The notes beneath the pieces were generated by a model, which was given only the letters and a program-made list of their open reading frames with translations, was not told the origin of the DNA and searched no databases. From NCBI RefSeq assembly GCF_020740795.1, contig NC_067286.1, positions 2,103,990 to 2,167,989 on the forward strand: a DNA stretch of 64,000 nucleotides, in the 5' to 3' direction. Numbering within the stretch: the first letter of the stretch is position 1; every line of letters starts with the position of its first letter. Of the stretch, positions 14,245 to 25,561 are shown in pieces. Origin of the DNA: Apus apus. Taxonomy: Eukaryota; Chordata; Aves; Apodiformes; Apodidae. Made by a program: the position numbers and the translations under genes.

Positions 14245-17200
14245 ATCATCTATTAGACTGACCACACCCTACACATCCATCCATAAACACACCCACCCAC
14301 CCTTAGGAACACACTAGGAGAACTGTGCAGAGTACTTACATTGGGATTACGTAGTGAGAGCCAGCCTGCTCTCAGCATGCTCTACAAAATGAAACAGAAA
14401 CACTGAATTTGGTTAATGATACAGAATCTGACTGGAAAACTCCCCTGATCTTTTAAGCTGATTCTCCAGCTGCAGTGGTTCACTCTGCTTTTGCTGGCTG
14501 TGTGTTTGGGAATTTGGATGTGCAGAGATGAGATCTGCTGTTGAACTGTCCAGTTTTCTCACTGTGCTTTCAGATCAGATCTCTTTTAAAAAAACCCCAC
14601 CACGATATGTATTAGTCCAGCAGTGGGAATCAGAGAGATCAGGAATCCAGAAAAACTGCTGCCTCTGTTGACATTGGGTTTGATGGCCATTGTGGAATGT
14701 GTTCCCATCCTGACACAGATGAAGAGGGACAGGTGTTCAGCATTCATTACAATCTCAGAGTGACACTGAGGTCAGTCACAAAGGGAGGTCTTCCTAACAC
14801 CACGCCAAAGCCTCAACCCCTCACTGGCTGGAATAGATAGATTTTTACAGCAGGGTTAAAAGAAAGTCAGTCCTCAGGGCTGGTTGTGTGAGAATATGTC
14901 AGGATTTTAATTGAAGCAGACAAAGCAATGAAGAGAACCTATCACAACAAAATGCCACGCAAATACAATGTTTGAAAAAAGACAGCAGGTAACAACTTCA
15001 GACTCACTGAGGGGCCTCAACATCTGCTGCAACTGACACCTGAGATTTCCAAAGAAGAGGTTCATAGATGCTTTTACATTTTTTCTCTACCATCATTAGC
15101 ATTATTTTAGTGAGCTTTAAATTGTTCGTTGTCCTGCTACAGTAGTTTTCCAGGACTGGAACACTGCATGAGACCTGCAAAATGCTTCTTGCAGGAGTCC
15201 CCAGATTCTCAGCAGTGCATGCAGGACTCTGTTGGTGTCCATCACAGGTAAGGTGGTCCCCAAGCACCACTTTGTTCTGGAGAGATGGCCAGGGAGCATA
15301 GGATGGGGTCAAGGGAAAGCAGGTCAGAAAGGGTTTCCCGTCTTGCTGGAACACAGGTGAGGACTTCTAGATCTTACCCCAGCCAGTTGGGTCTGGGAAC
15401 ATGAGGTGGTGGTGACGGAGAAGCTGTGGAATTTGTGAAATTTGTGACAACAAATGCAGGAGAGTCTCCTGGAGGAGAATTTTAATAGCTGTTTCTACTC
15501 AGCTGAGGCTATCTGCAGCACAGCCCTCCTGACAATCCCTGATGGATCAGAAATGGAAGTAATAAAACAGAAAACAAACAGACAAAAAAAAATATCTGTC
15601 AATGGGCCATTTTAGACTGTTCCAAAATTTTGCTGTTTGATGGGTTTAACTATGGGTAAGAAAAAGGAAAATATGTGAGCCTGGAGCTGTCAGAGAAGAG
15701 GCTGGAAAATCAGATAGTGTCAGGGAGAAAGCTCACAACGTTTTGTGCTTATCATCTGTCCACAGAAATAGAAAGATTTGCCCTTCTATCTCTACTTTTC
15801 CTGTCTGTTTTTTTCCACCTATTATACATGGAACTGCTTATGGCTTAATTAAGCCCTGTACTAGCATGGTGACAGTATGCAAAGGGATGTGATCACATCC
15901 CCCTGTCCTGCATCCCCCACACAACCTCTTCACCTCCCTCTCAGGAGCCTGGATTGCTAAAAGCTCACACATCTAAAGCCTAGAGAGGCAAAGGAAGAAC
16001 ATCCTCTTTGCCAGGGAGTCACGATTTCCCCATCTGGTCTGACCTAGGGGTCATTGTCCTTCAAACCTCAGCAGAAGGCTTTTACCTCAAGGGGTATTGG
16101 GAGTACTGAGTTGCTTTTACATCTCAGCTGCTCTTCCCTGAGATGACTTTTGTCAGTTTGGTTGTTTGTTTTAGTGGTGATGTTTTTAAATTGAAGCCTG
16201 TGTGCCCATAAGGCACATAAAACAAGAGGCTTTTAAAAGCCAGAGGATAAATAAAACACAACCTTGAATAAACAACAGGCTTTTGTCCTAATTTCCTTCC
16301 GCTCCCTAACAGATGCTGATAAACTATCTGAATTTCTCAGTGTATTAATGCCACAATGACAGCAACATGAAACCCACAACCTCACAATAGCAATGATTTG
16401 ACCAAATCATTAGCTTTTAGACAAGCAATTGTTTCATTAAAAGTGGTCTGTAGGCTATTGTGGGCTTACCAGGCTGCTCCTTTCTCTACCCCATCATAGA
16501 CTATTTCAGGGAAATACATTTAGCAAAGAAAACTGTTAGACCCACTTGGGGCTAATGCACTTCATGGAAAAAAATGCCTTGTTTGATCAGGTAAGAACAT
16601 GCACATCATGTCTCATTACTGACTTTGTACTCACCATCTGTTACTAAGTAGTTCTGCTTAGTCTTTGGATCAAAACTTTTCTTGGTGTGTAAGATTGTGG
16701 CTAACAGAAGTTGTTTGTTGTTTTGGTTTTTTTCTATGCAGAGCAGCAACAAAGTAAAGACATTTTCAGGACCCAGGAGCACGTTTCTGAGTGAAGGAAG
16801 AGAACTGGAGGAACATGCCAAGGAGACTTCTTTGGGAAGGAGATTCACATGAGGTTATGGCCACGTTGGTGCATCTGTCAGCCAGGACTTCAGGTCTGGT
16901 TGTTCCAGATGAGATGACTGGTTCCAGTTTTGCTGACAGAGGTGGGAACAGAGCTGAGCTGAGACCCTCACCCAGCAGCAGAGGTCTTAACAACCATATG
17001 AACCATAGGTCAGTTCTAATGATGACATTAAGCTCCTCCTTTTCTGAGAGCCTCCTGATGACTGTCCCATCTCATCACACACTTGAGCAATCATCCCTGT
17101 TGCTGTGTGACTGCCAGCAATGCCTGTTCCTCACTCATCATCCCACATTGGTGTATCTGCAAAACTATCCTCTCAGCTCCATTTGTGCCTGTTGTCCTCT

Positions 17201-17335
17201 ACAGTTACTTCCACCACGATGACCTTTCCTTTATTGTGTCTGGTCACTCAATCCTCACACTGGCCCAGCCTGGAAGACTATGGTTAATTCCTCTCTTCAG
17301 CCAAGTTTGTGTATTTATATATATTTTATGATAAG
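14245..17335. other. Intergenic with a candidate enhancer
   Basis: No gene recognised; the longest open frame (15,004-15,354, minus) has no family likeness. A cluster of ETS, E-box and GATA motifs lies at 16,291-16,329 and a perfect 9-bp inverted repeat at 16,392-16,411. Both are listed separately. Confidence 0.55.
16291..16329. promoter_or_regulatory. Candidate ETS/E-box/GATA enhancer core
   Basis: Within 39 bp there is an ETS-type site (CGGAAGGAAAT read on the minus strand, 16,291-16,301), an E-box CAGATG at 16,310-16,315, TGATAA at 16,317-16,322 and an AGATAG site read on the minus strand at 16,324-16,329. This mix of sites is the known signature of enhancers bound by TAL1/LMO2, ETS and GATA factors in blood and endothelium. 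It lies about 16.5 kb upstream of the LMO2 start codon. LMO2 in mammals is known to use an array of such distant elements. The link to LMO2 is inference from motif content and position only. Confidence 0.35.
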
Positions 17336-17512
17336 TATGGTGAAGCACAGGCTCAGGTTGCCCAGAGAGGTGGTAGATGCCTCATCTCTGGAACCATTCA
17401 CGGTCAGGTTGGACAGGGCTCTGGGCAACCTGGTCTAGTTGAAGATGTCCCTGCTCACTGCAGGGGGATTGAACTAGATGACCTCTAAAGGTTCCTTCCA
17501 ACCCAAGCCAAG
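17336..17512 (+). mobile_element. CR1 LINE 3' end, diverged subfamily
   Basis: Plus-strand CR1 fragment with 'ctcaggttgcccagagaggt', 'ggttggacagggctctgggc', 'gtccctgctcactgcagggg' and 'gatgacctctaaaggttcct', ending in 'ccaacccaagcc'. The wording differs from the 13,986 copy and resembles the 40,521 copy, so at least two CR1 subfamilies are present. The terminal ATTCTATGA tail is not preserved. Confidence 0.88.
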
Positions 17513-18571
17513 GTGCAACTACTAATCTATGAATGCTAATAAATAAGCAGCCAGTGCTATAGAAATTCCCAGGCCTGTACTTAAGTGCAGGGACTGCTCC
17601 TACACGAGCTTCTCCCAGAGCTTCACTGGCACTGTATGTAACCAGAACTTCAGTTCAGTGGGAATTGGAGCCTGAGCCCAGGATTTCTGCTTCCAGCAGC
17701 TGTGATCTGTCAGTCCACTCGCCCCATTTGTGCTCTAGACTGTACCAAGGGCAAGTCAAAACAGCCTGAACACCCACCCAAACCTTTGTTTTGGGAACAT
17801 TCCCAGGGTAAGTCACACCCAAATCATTTTTCTTTCTGGAAGTCTTGAAACAAAACAAGCTTTGCTTGCTAACATAAACACACACACACTGAACAGGACA
17901 GAAATAGGCAGCAAGAAAAACACATTTACAGAAAACACAACGTAGGGCAAGTCCAGACACAGGCAGCATTCATTTTGCATGTGTTTGCTCTTCATGTTTA
18001 TTGCTTTGGTAGAAAAATTGTTTCTCTTCTGTATTGATCCATTCACTTTTGTCAGTGTAAGGAGGTGTCTAACTTTTACCAGAGGGGTAAACATTTCCAC
18101 AACCAGATTGAACTTTGCTTCAGAAACAAGCACGACATTAAACCAGGCCAATTCATAAAAATAGATTAAAATATTGCAAATATGACAGCACATCCAGTAA
18201 TGAAAACATATAATTCAGAGGCAAATGGAAAGCACAATAATTTGTTATGAGAGGAGCAGATGGGCATCATCCTAAATAGCAGCAATATTTGTCCACCCAT
18301 TTTTTTTTTCCTAAAGGACTGTTTTCTGATAGCAGGAAAAGAAGCCAGACCTTACATCATCAGAAGCTCAATCTCTGAGCATCCATGGGAGAATCAATCA
18401 GGGTATGGACTCAAGTATCAAAAGAAAGACAGAGCAAATTTCTTAAACTGTGAGTTTGCAGAATTGAAAGGAGAGGACCTCATTGCCTGCAAGGTAAGGC
18501 TGAAAAAAGAAAATTTGTAAACTAAAATTCTTATACATTTCTTTCATGAAGACAAATTAAAGTTCTTGTAT
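17513..18571. other. Intergenic, no gene seen
   Basis: Sequence between two CR1 copies. A short (CA)n tract lies near 17,878-17,890. Overlapping minus-strand open frames of about 104 and 126 codons (17,655-18,193) show no recognisable domain. Confidence 0.55.
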
Positions 18572-18805
18572 CACAGAAACATAGAATGATAGAATGGTTT
18601 GGGTTGGAAGGGACCTTACATATCATCTAGTTCCAACCCCCCTGCATGGGCAGGGACACCTCCCACCAGCCCAGGCTGCTCCAAGCCCCATCCAACCTGC
18701 CCTTCAACACTGCCAGGGATGGGGCAGCCACAGCTTCCCTGGGCAACCTGTTCCAGTGTCACCCTCACAGTAAAGAATTCCTGTGTGCTCAGGATCTACC
18801 CAGAA
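18572..18805 (-). mobile_element. CR1 LINE 3' end
   Basis: Minus-strand CR1 copy. Reading the plus strand it begins with the reversed tail ('atagaatgatagaatggttt'), then 'gggttggaagggacctt', 'cctgcatgggcagggacacc', 'ggggcagccacagcttccct' and 'cacagtaaagaattc'. It belongs to the same subfamily as the 13,986 copy. The open frame at 18,599-18,970 is built from this repeat and is not a gene. Confidence 0.93.
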
Positions 18806-21740
18806 TCAAAAGAAATGGGAGTTGAGCCCTTCCAGTCACAGGCCTTCTCTTTTTCATCCCTTCAAGAGTCTTGGATGTTGCAGCATGTCCTTGGTTCATC
18901 CATGGGAGCTGGTGGCACACAGCACAGCACAGGATCAGGTCTGGGAGCAGCAAGCCTGGCTGTATTATGATGAATTCTCTCTGTTATAATGATTTAGAGA
19001 AAAATATTGTTCATGGGCTACATAAACAATTTTAACTGGCTCCAGCACCCAAAATGTGCTTTTGTGTTTGGCTGCCAAGGTTGCTTTCTCTCTTGCTAAT
19101 CATGTTTCACTTTAGCTTTCAGCAAAAACAGGAAATAATGCATCCATTACTCGAATGACAACTTTTCAGCAAGCCAACATTTCAACATCCATTGTGTAAT
19201 TTCCGACCTAGAGCCAGCTAGGAGCTAAGTGCCTTTAGAGCCACATATCCCCTCTTACCAGGGCCTTATCAGGCCCTGTGCTCCTAAATAACAGGGCACA
19301 ATGTTTATGAGTCTGAAACATGGGCCAGAGATGTTTGCTGCTGCTACTCCCTGCTCCAAGAACCTCCTTCTGTAACACAAGGTTTCATAAATGCTGCAGA
19401 ACATCTTCTAAAGAAGTTTCTGCTTTCTCCTGTGGGCTGGTGGGCAGCCACCTCCTGCCTCACTCTCAGGCTGACCTGTTTTCATGCCATTTCTTTTCCT
19501 CCCTCCCATATGCTTTAACAAGTTTCTTCTTCCAAAAAAAGACAGCTGGTAGCTCAAGGTCTTCAGTATGCATCTGCTGCTGGTAAAGAAGATAAAAGAT
19601 GGAGGGAAGCTGGGAGCCCTCACCCATGTGTCAGGCAGCTGTTGGCATTATTGAGCCATTGCTCCAACTCACTGGTTCATTTTCCTCACAATTGTATTCA
19701 CACCAGCTCTTTGTGTCCTCAAGGGAAGTTCAATATAAATATATTTGCAACTTTAAATGATCATCATCCAGACCAATGGCCATGAAACTTGGTCCAAACA
19801 AAGTGTCTTCGAAACTGGGGTGACAGATGTAAACTCTCTGACATAAACATTGTGGATTTACCAAGGATGTCTGCAAATCAAACTGATGAGATTCTGGAAA
19901 TGGATTAAAATATAGTCTCTCCTCCCTTACATGAAAATATGGTGGCCCCAGCACCAGCAGAAGGGGGTTGGACTGAGGAGCACGTGTATATTCCTTTTAT
20001 ATCTCTGTTTCTTTAGCACTGATACTGAGTCTAAGCTCTGATGTGGAGGGTTTTTTAACAAGTCCTTTGAGTTAGATTTTTTCCCCCCCCTGAGATGCCC
20101 TGCCTTTTGTGGTTTCCAAACCACCAGAGTAGAGGCTGTATAGCATTTCCCAGCTCATGTGTGGAGAAAAAAACCTCTTATTCCTCTTGTTCAGCCAACT
20201 GAGCTGTAATTGGCAAAGCAAGCAATGAGTATATCCCACATCATGGGGGTGAACGAGGATGCCCTTTAAATTACCTATAAAACCCTTTGATTCAAACTGC
20301 TGATGTTGCCATAGGCAATTTGCTAAGCTTATTGATCATCTTCTGTTTAAATTAAAGTTTGATGTCCTGGAACAGGCTATTCAGCACCAAGAGCTAATGG
20401 GATGGGATGAGATACAGGGAGCAAGGGGGAATGCACACGGGGGAGATGGATTGTGGTCAAAAAGGGTAGAAAAAAAGAGGGTTAGATGCTGAATAAGTTC
20501 CATGGGCCAGTTAGCAATAAATATTGAGGTGATAGAAAGAGTCCAGTGTGGCTATTGAAGGCAATGGTTTGTTGCTGTGTAATTAAAGGAAAACAGGCAG
20601 CTTGTTAGAAGACTATAATTTCAGAGAAAGGAGGTGAAAAAGAAGAGTTTTAAGCTTTATTATAAATGTGAGCACACAAAGTTAGTGATTTCTGCCTGTA
20701 ATTCAATTTCCCCCAAGTTTTTGGTAGGCTGGGTTAGATGTGAGCCAGTACAGGCAAGAGGTGGTAGGCTGCAGATACATGTTGGCCAAGGCAACTTGGA
20801 AGAGGTTGTCCCTCATAACATCCCTCTGGTTGCTTGTCTGTCAATCAGTCATATAAACTTATTCAAACTGAAGCAAAACAAAAGCTTTAGAAGGAAGAAA
20901 AACGAGGCTTTCAGAAGGAATGAAACGTACCTCACTGGAACTGTATCCAGTGGGACTGAGGCTAAGAGGAACACGAGGAGGGAAGAAACTCCGGGAGTAA
21001 AGAGATAAAAATTTGTGACAACAGTGCTATGTCTTACTTCCCTTCACCTAAAAGGGGGCTTGCCAAGAAAGCATAGTGGAAATAAGAATTAAAAGCTCTT
21101 GGCTACCACATCATGTTAAGCTGCACAGTTCATAACCCACCCCTGCTCTTATGGCTCCTGAAACAAAGCACTTGGTTGCTCCATACCTCACTTTACTCTT
21201 TGTATCCCTCCTGTACAAATACAGAACACAGGGAGGTTTAACCCATGAACCCTTCTTTGCTGCCAGAAATCAGAGAAACACAGGGGCAAACATTTCATCC
21301 ATTTTTCTGCTACAGGTCCAAGAAGCCCAGAATGACCCAACTGCGGCCTGAGCTCCATCCCACAGATGTTTTACAGCCATCAAACCTTCCCTGCTGAGAT
21401 ATCTGAGCTGGTACCCAGCGAGCTGCAGTGCCCAGGCAGAGCTATCACAGGAAGCCATCTGTGCAAAGGCAGCCTTGGCAGGAAACCCAGCCAGGCCAGC
21501 AGCCATTTATTATTATTATTTCTCTCCCTGACACTTTTCTCCTTGACACTTTCCCTAAACGACACCGGAGAGGAAGTAAGTTGTCAATTGAAAATCATCA
21601 CTTATTATTAGCTGTGGAATGCAAAGAGCTTTAGTTAAGAAACCCATGGGTAACAGATTTGCATTTATTTCCTGTAGGCGTAGTTCACAGGAAATTTATT
21701 TGAAATGGTTATAATTCAAAACCTACCCTGGGTGCTTTTC
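18806..21740. other. Intergenic, no gene seen
   Basis: No gene, tRNA or repeat family recognised. A 124-codon plus-strand frame at 20,634-21,008 is lysine-rich and has no family resemblance. A C-rich run lies at about 20,082-20,090 and a short ATT tract near 21,507-21,520. Confidence 0.55.
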
Positions 21741-21806
21741 AAATCATTGAATCATTGAGGCTGGAAAAGACCTTTAAGATCATCGAGTCCAACCGTCCAA
21801 CTTTTC
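21741..21806 (-). mobile_element. CR1 fragment, very short
   Basis: About 65 bp of reversed CR1 tail: 'aatcattgaatcattgaggc' followed by 'tggaaaagacctttaagatc' and 'atcgagtccaaccgtcc'. It matches the first part of the 35,881 copy, so it belongs to that subfamily. It is a severely truncated insertion. Confidence 0.85.
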
Positions 21807-24800
21807 CTGAGAACAGTAACTTTGGTCTCACCAGAAGTTCATGCTCAGTGTTTCAGGGAATTCTCACTTAAACAGAGGGCTGAATAGGAAAAAAATAAAT
21901 CAATTGGTGGAAAAAACTCTGATAAAAACTTCAAGCAAGTCATGGAAAAGCAAGAGGGCAGAATGTACCTGTAAGGAAAGCAAAGCCAATCCCACCTTCC
22001 AAATTAAAATGGTCTCTTTTCCATTATTTAAATGACTGAAATGGCCATTAATTCTACAACACCCACAGGGCACTGGGAAAAAATGCAGAAAATTATGCTG
22101 ATCTTGAAAACTATTCATAACCCTCATTGAAATATTATGGGAGTTACCCCACCCTGGGAATATTTTTCCTTTGCCCAGGCCACTGGCTATATAATTTTTA
22201 TATTTCCTATTATGTAAAATAACCAAAATATTCCCTGAGCAATTGCTTTTCATAAAAATCTTCCTGGATGGAAACAGTAAATCTAGAAAATAAACCTAAA
22301 ATCTACAAGAAATTCTATAAAAGAATGTTTATCAATTGCAGCCCACGTTACAACCCTTGGCTGGCACAGGCAGGGGTGGAGGGAGGGATGATGCCCGACC
22401 AACAGAGCAGTGTTGGCAAGAACTCCTAGCACAGAATAATTCCTCCTGGCAAAATTGCACAGCATATTTCATCCTAGTAAAATTTCACCTGATTAAGGCT
22501 GGAAGAAACTCCTCCAAGAAGTCGCTTGAGGTTTAAGTTATGGCTACAAACCCAGTATTTTGCTGTCATGGTATTACAGGATAGTCAAACATTCCCCCAT
22601 TTAGGTCTGTCCCAAGTTTGTTACTCAGCAGGTAGTGAAGGAAACAGGAGATCAGACATAAGGAAAGCAGTGAAGAAATCTAGGAGACTAAAGGGAATCT
22701 TCCAAAGCTGCCATTCCCAAGGAACACTGGGTGCCTTCCTGCAACAGCACCCACAGCCCTGCCAGGCTGCAGAACAGCCCAGGGCAGGGGGAGGGGGGAG
22801 AAATTGTGCAATAAACTCAGTCGGCCCCGAAATGAGGAAGGAAATAATGTGTTAAATGATTTAAATTTCTAAGTTTGCTTTGTTCCTTACAGATAGACCT
22901 AGAATCGGAGCTGATTACAGTGCCTTGTTCTGATTAAGGGAGAGAGATCTAAGGCGGGGACCTTTCTGTCTGTTTCAAAGAGTTTCCACATCTTGTATTT
23001 CATTCTTGTAGTGGGGTCAGGAATTCAAAGGACATTTATCTGTCACTCTTTATAGCTCAAAAATTATTCTTAACGATGCTGGTTTAATGCTAGTCAGCCC
23101 CACTGACCTTACATTTCCTAGACTCCAGTGGGATTACTCCAGATTTACACCACCACTGGAAGCAGGTACATTTTATCTGACATTAAGTGAATTTACAAGC
23201 TTTAAGAGGTATGTTTGTTCCACTTTTTGGGGAGTTAGATGGAATGCATAGGGTAACCAGTTATTGCAGCTGGGTTTCAACTCTACATCTTCCATCAGTC
23301 AGGTGTACCATGTAATGCAGTCAAAATTTGGAAGTTAATGGGCCAAGTGCAGACTCAGATGCACCCTGGGGTGGTGTTGAGATCTTGTTTCCGCCCCCCA
23401 AACCATCACTCCTGCCAGTGCCTGACAAAACCCAGCACCTCTGTACAGCTGCAGGAGATTAAAGCAACATTTCTTTCGTCCTACCAAATGATCTTTATGC
23501 TGAGTGGTAAAGTTAATGTACAGGATTGTCACTCAACTCATTTCACACCTGCTGCCAAGGAGCCCTCAGAGCACGAGGAGGTTCTGTTGCTACCAGCCTA
23601 GAGCAGATCAGAGCAGGTGATCTAGAGGTAAAAGCATCTTCCTGCTCAAGAGGGAAAAGCATCACACCCCCATCCCCTCCTATTCCTTCTAAATGAATCA
23701 TCAAAAAGAACCTAGGATTCCTGATGCTCAGCCCTGCAGTAACTACTAGAAAGCACCTCCACTCCCTGAAATCTCTAACTCAGGAACTGCAGCTCTCTTG
23801 AGGCCTGGGGAGAGGGGAAACAAGTGTATTAGACAGCCCTGTTCTGTAGAGGGTGTGTTCCTTTGAATAAGGAATGAAGACAGGCTCCCAGAGCCTGTGA
23901 GCTGTTACCCACACACATGCAGTGGGAAGAGGAGTTAGTTTCTGGCTGGCACACAAGCTGCTGGGTGAGACAAAGGCCAGGCTCCTTTCATCTCCTGCAG
24001 CAGCAGAGCCATGTCCAGGCTTGTCAGAAGCTGCAGGAGAAGTGATGGTCTTCTTGCTGACAGCCTTCTAACTGGGGAGCAGAAAGCAGCTCTGAAGGAG
24101 GTGTTTGTGCCAACAAGTGTGGCTTGACACCAAGAGACATCTGTTGAGGAACAGAGAAGGAGAGCACAGACACACTGCAGTGCTGGATGCTGGCCCAGCC
24201 TCCTAGGGCTTGGACTTCACAGCCAGCACAGCTTGATCCTGCTGCGGTTACCTGGAGCTGGTGGAAAGCTACAGCAGAGAAAACGTTGTTTGACTGGAAG
24301 CAGAAGCAATCAGAAGCAGATGGGCTGGCTGCTCTGCCAAAAAGAGGTTTCTGTCTCCTGGCAGTGGGACTGAAGCTCACAAATTGCCTGGAAGATGGGA
24401 GATGGGAGAGCTGCAAGCACTGGAAGTGTATGCCCACCATGGGCTTGTCCACTCATCCTTCAGTTCTCTCTCTCCATACCTCCTCACCACCAGCACTCCT
24501 AGTGCTACCTGCTGCATTGCTGGGATCCAGCCACCTAGATCCACCAGGACACCCTGTGTCAGCCCCTTCTTCTGCACAAACTCTGCAAAGCAGCAGCAGA
24601 GCTGGCAGAAACCACACCAGAAAACACAGGCAACTTTGTATTACTGTGTTCACTTTGATATTAACAGGAGATGCTGAATAATTCTACCTTGAGACCTTGA
24701 TAGAAGTCATCAGAGTGAGCAAGTTGATCAAGGCCAACTGATATGTGTGTGAGACACACTTAGTTGCTGCACCTACATGACACTGTGCTGAGCTAACTCT

Positions 24801-25325
24801 AGAATTGAGTCAGTGAGGAACTGAAACCACAGTGTAATTGGACAGCACTTGGCCCCTGTGGTTGTGGCATTAAATGCCTGCTCAAAACATAAATAAAAAT
24901 GTAAAATTGTATTAAAATATGATAAGTAACTCACTGCCTAAAATATCTGAAGAGAGCTGTAGCACAGGCAGGGTGAGAGACCTGGCCTCAGGTGGAGGCT
25001 CTGGCTGGAGCAGAAAATGCAGGCAACCATGCCCAGACTTTGTCAGGCTTTGCTGTTCTTCTGCTGACCAGGAAGAGAAGCCACAGCTTCGTGGTGAGAA
25101 TCTGAGCAGGTGACATCAGAGTCAGAAAGGTCCCAAAAGGGGCTAAGAAACTAAGAAAGGACAGCTCCAGGGAAAGGTGCATTCCACAGCAAAATGTCTA
25201 TTGTTCTTCTTCTGGGTGTATTTCCAAACTGGGAGCAGCCTTGATGGTGCTTCTAGTGGCACCAAGTCCATAGAAAGCTTCTGTTGGTAAAACAAGAGAA
25301 GCGAAAATCAGCAACAGATGATGGT
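21807..25325. other. Intergenic, no gene seen
   Basis: No gene supported. GC-richer sequence around 24,000-24,680 supports overlapping open frames on both strands (142 codons minus, 164 codons plus). Such overlap is expected from stop-poor composition, and neither frame has a recognisable motif. Confidence 0.5.
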
Positions 25326-25561
25326 GACCAGATGGAGCTGGAGAGGATTTGATTTAGATTGGATATTGAGAAAAAAAATCTTTACTGTAAGAGTGGTCAA
25401 GCATTGGAACAGGGTGCCCAGGGAAATGGTGGACTCACCATCCCTGGATGTGTTAAAAAAGCCTTCAGGACATGCTTTAGTGGGCATGGTGGTGCTGGGT
25501 TGATGGTTGGACTTGGTGATCTTGGAGGTCTTTTCTGACCTTACTGGTTCTATGATTCTAG
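25326..25561 (+). mobile_element. CR1 LINE 3' end
   Basis: Plus-strand CR1 copy: 'ttagattggatattgagaaa', 'agcattggaacagggtgccc', 'tggatgtgttaaaaaagcct', 'gatggttggacttggtgatc', 'ttggaggtcttttctgacct', and a clean tail 'ggttctatgattctagg'. It is of the same subfamily as the 35,881 minus copy. The 61-codon open frame inside it belongs to the repeat. Confidence 0.92.

Noticed and set aside
24024-24681. Overlapping 142- and 164-codon frames on opposite strands
   Set aside because: No recognisable motif or likely splice structure; overlap on both strands points to chance.
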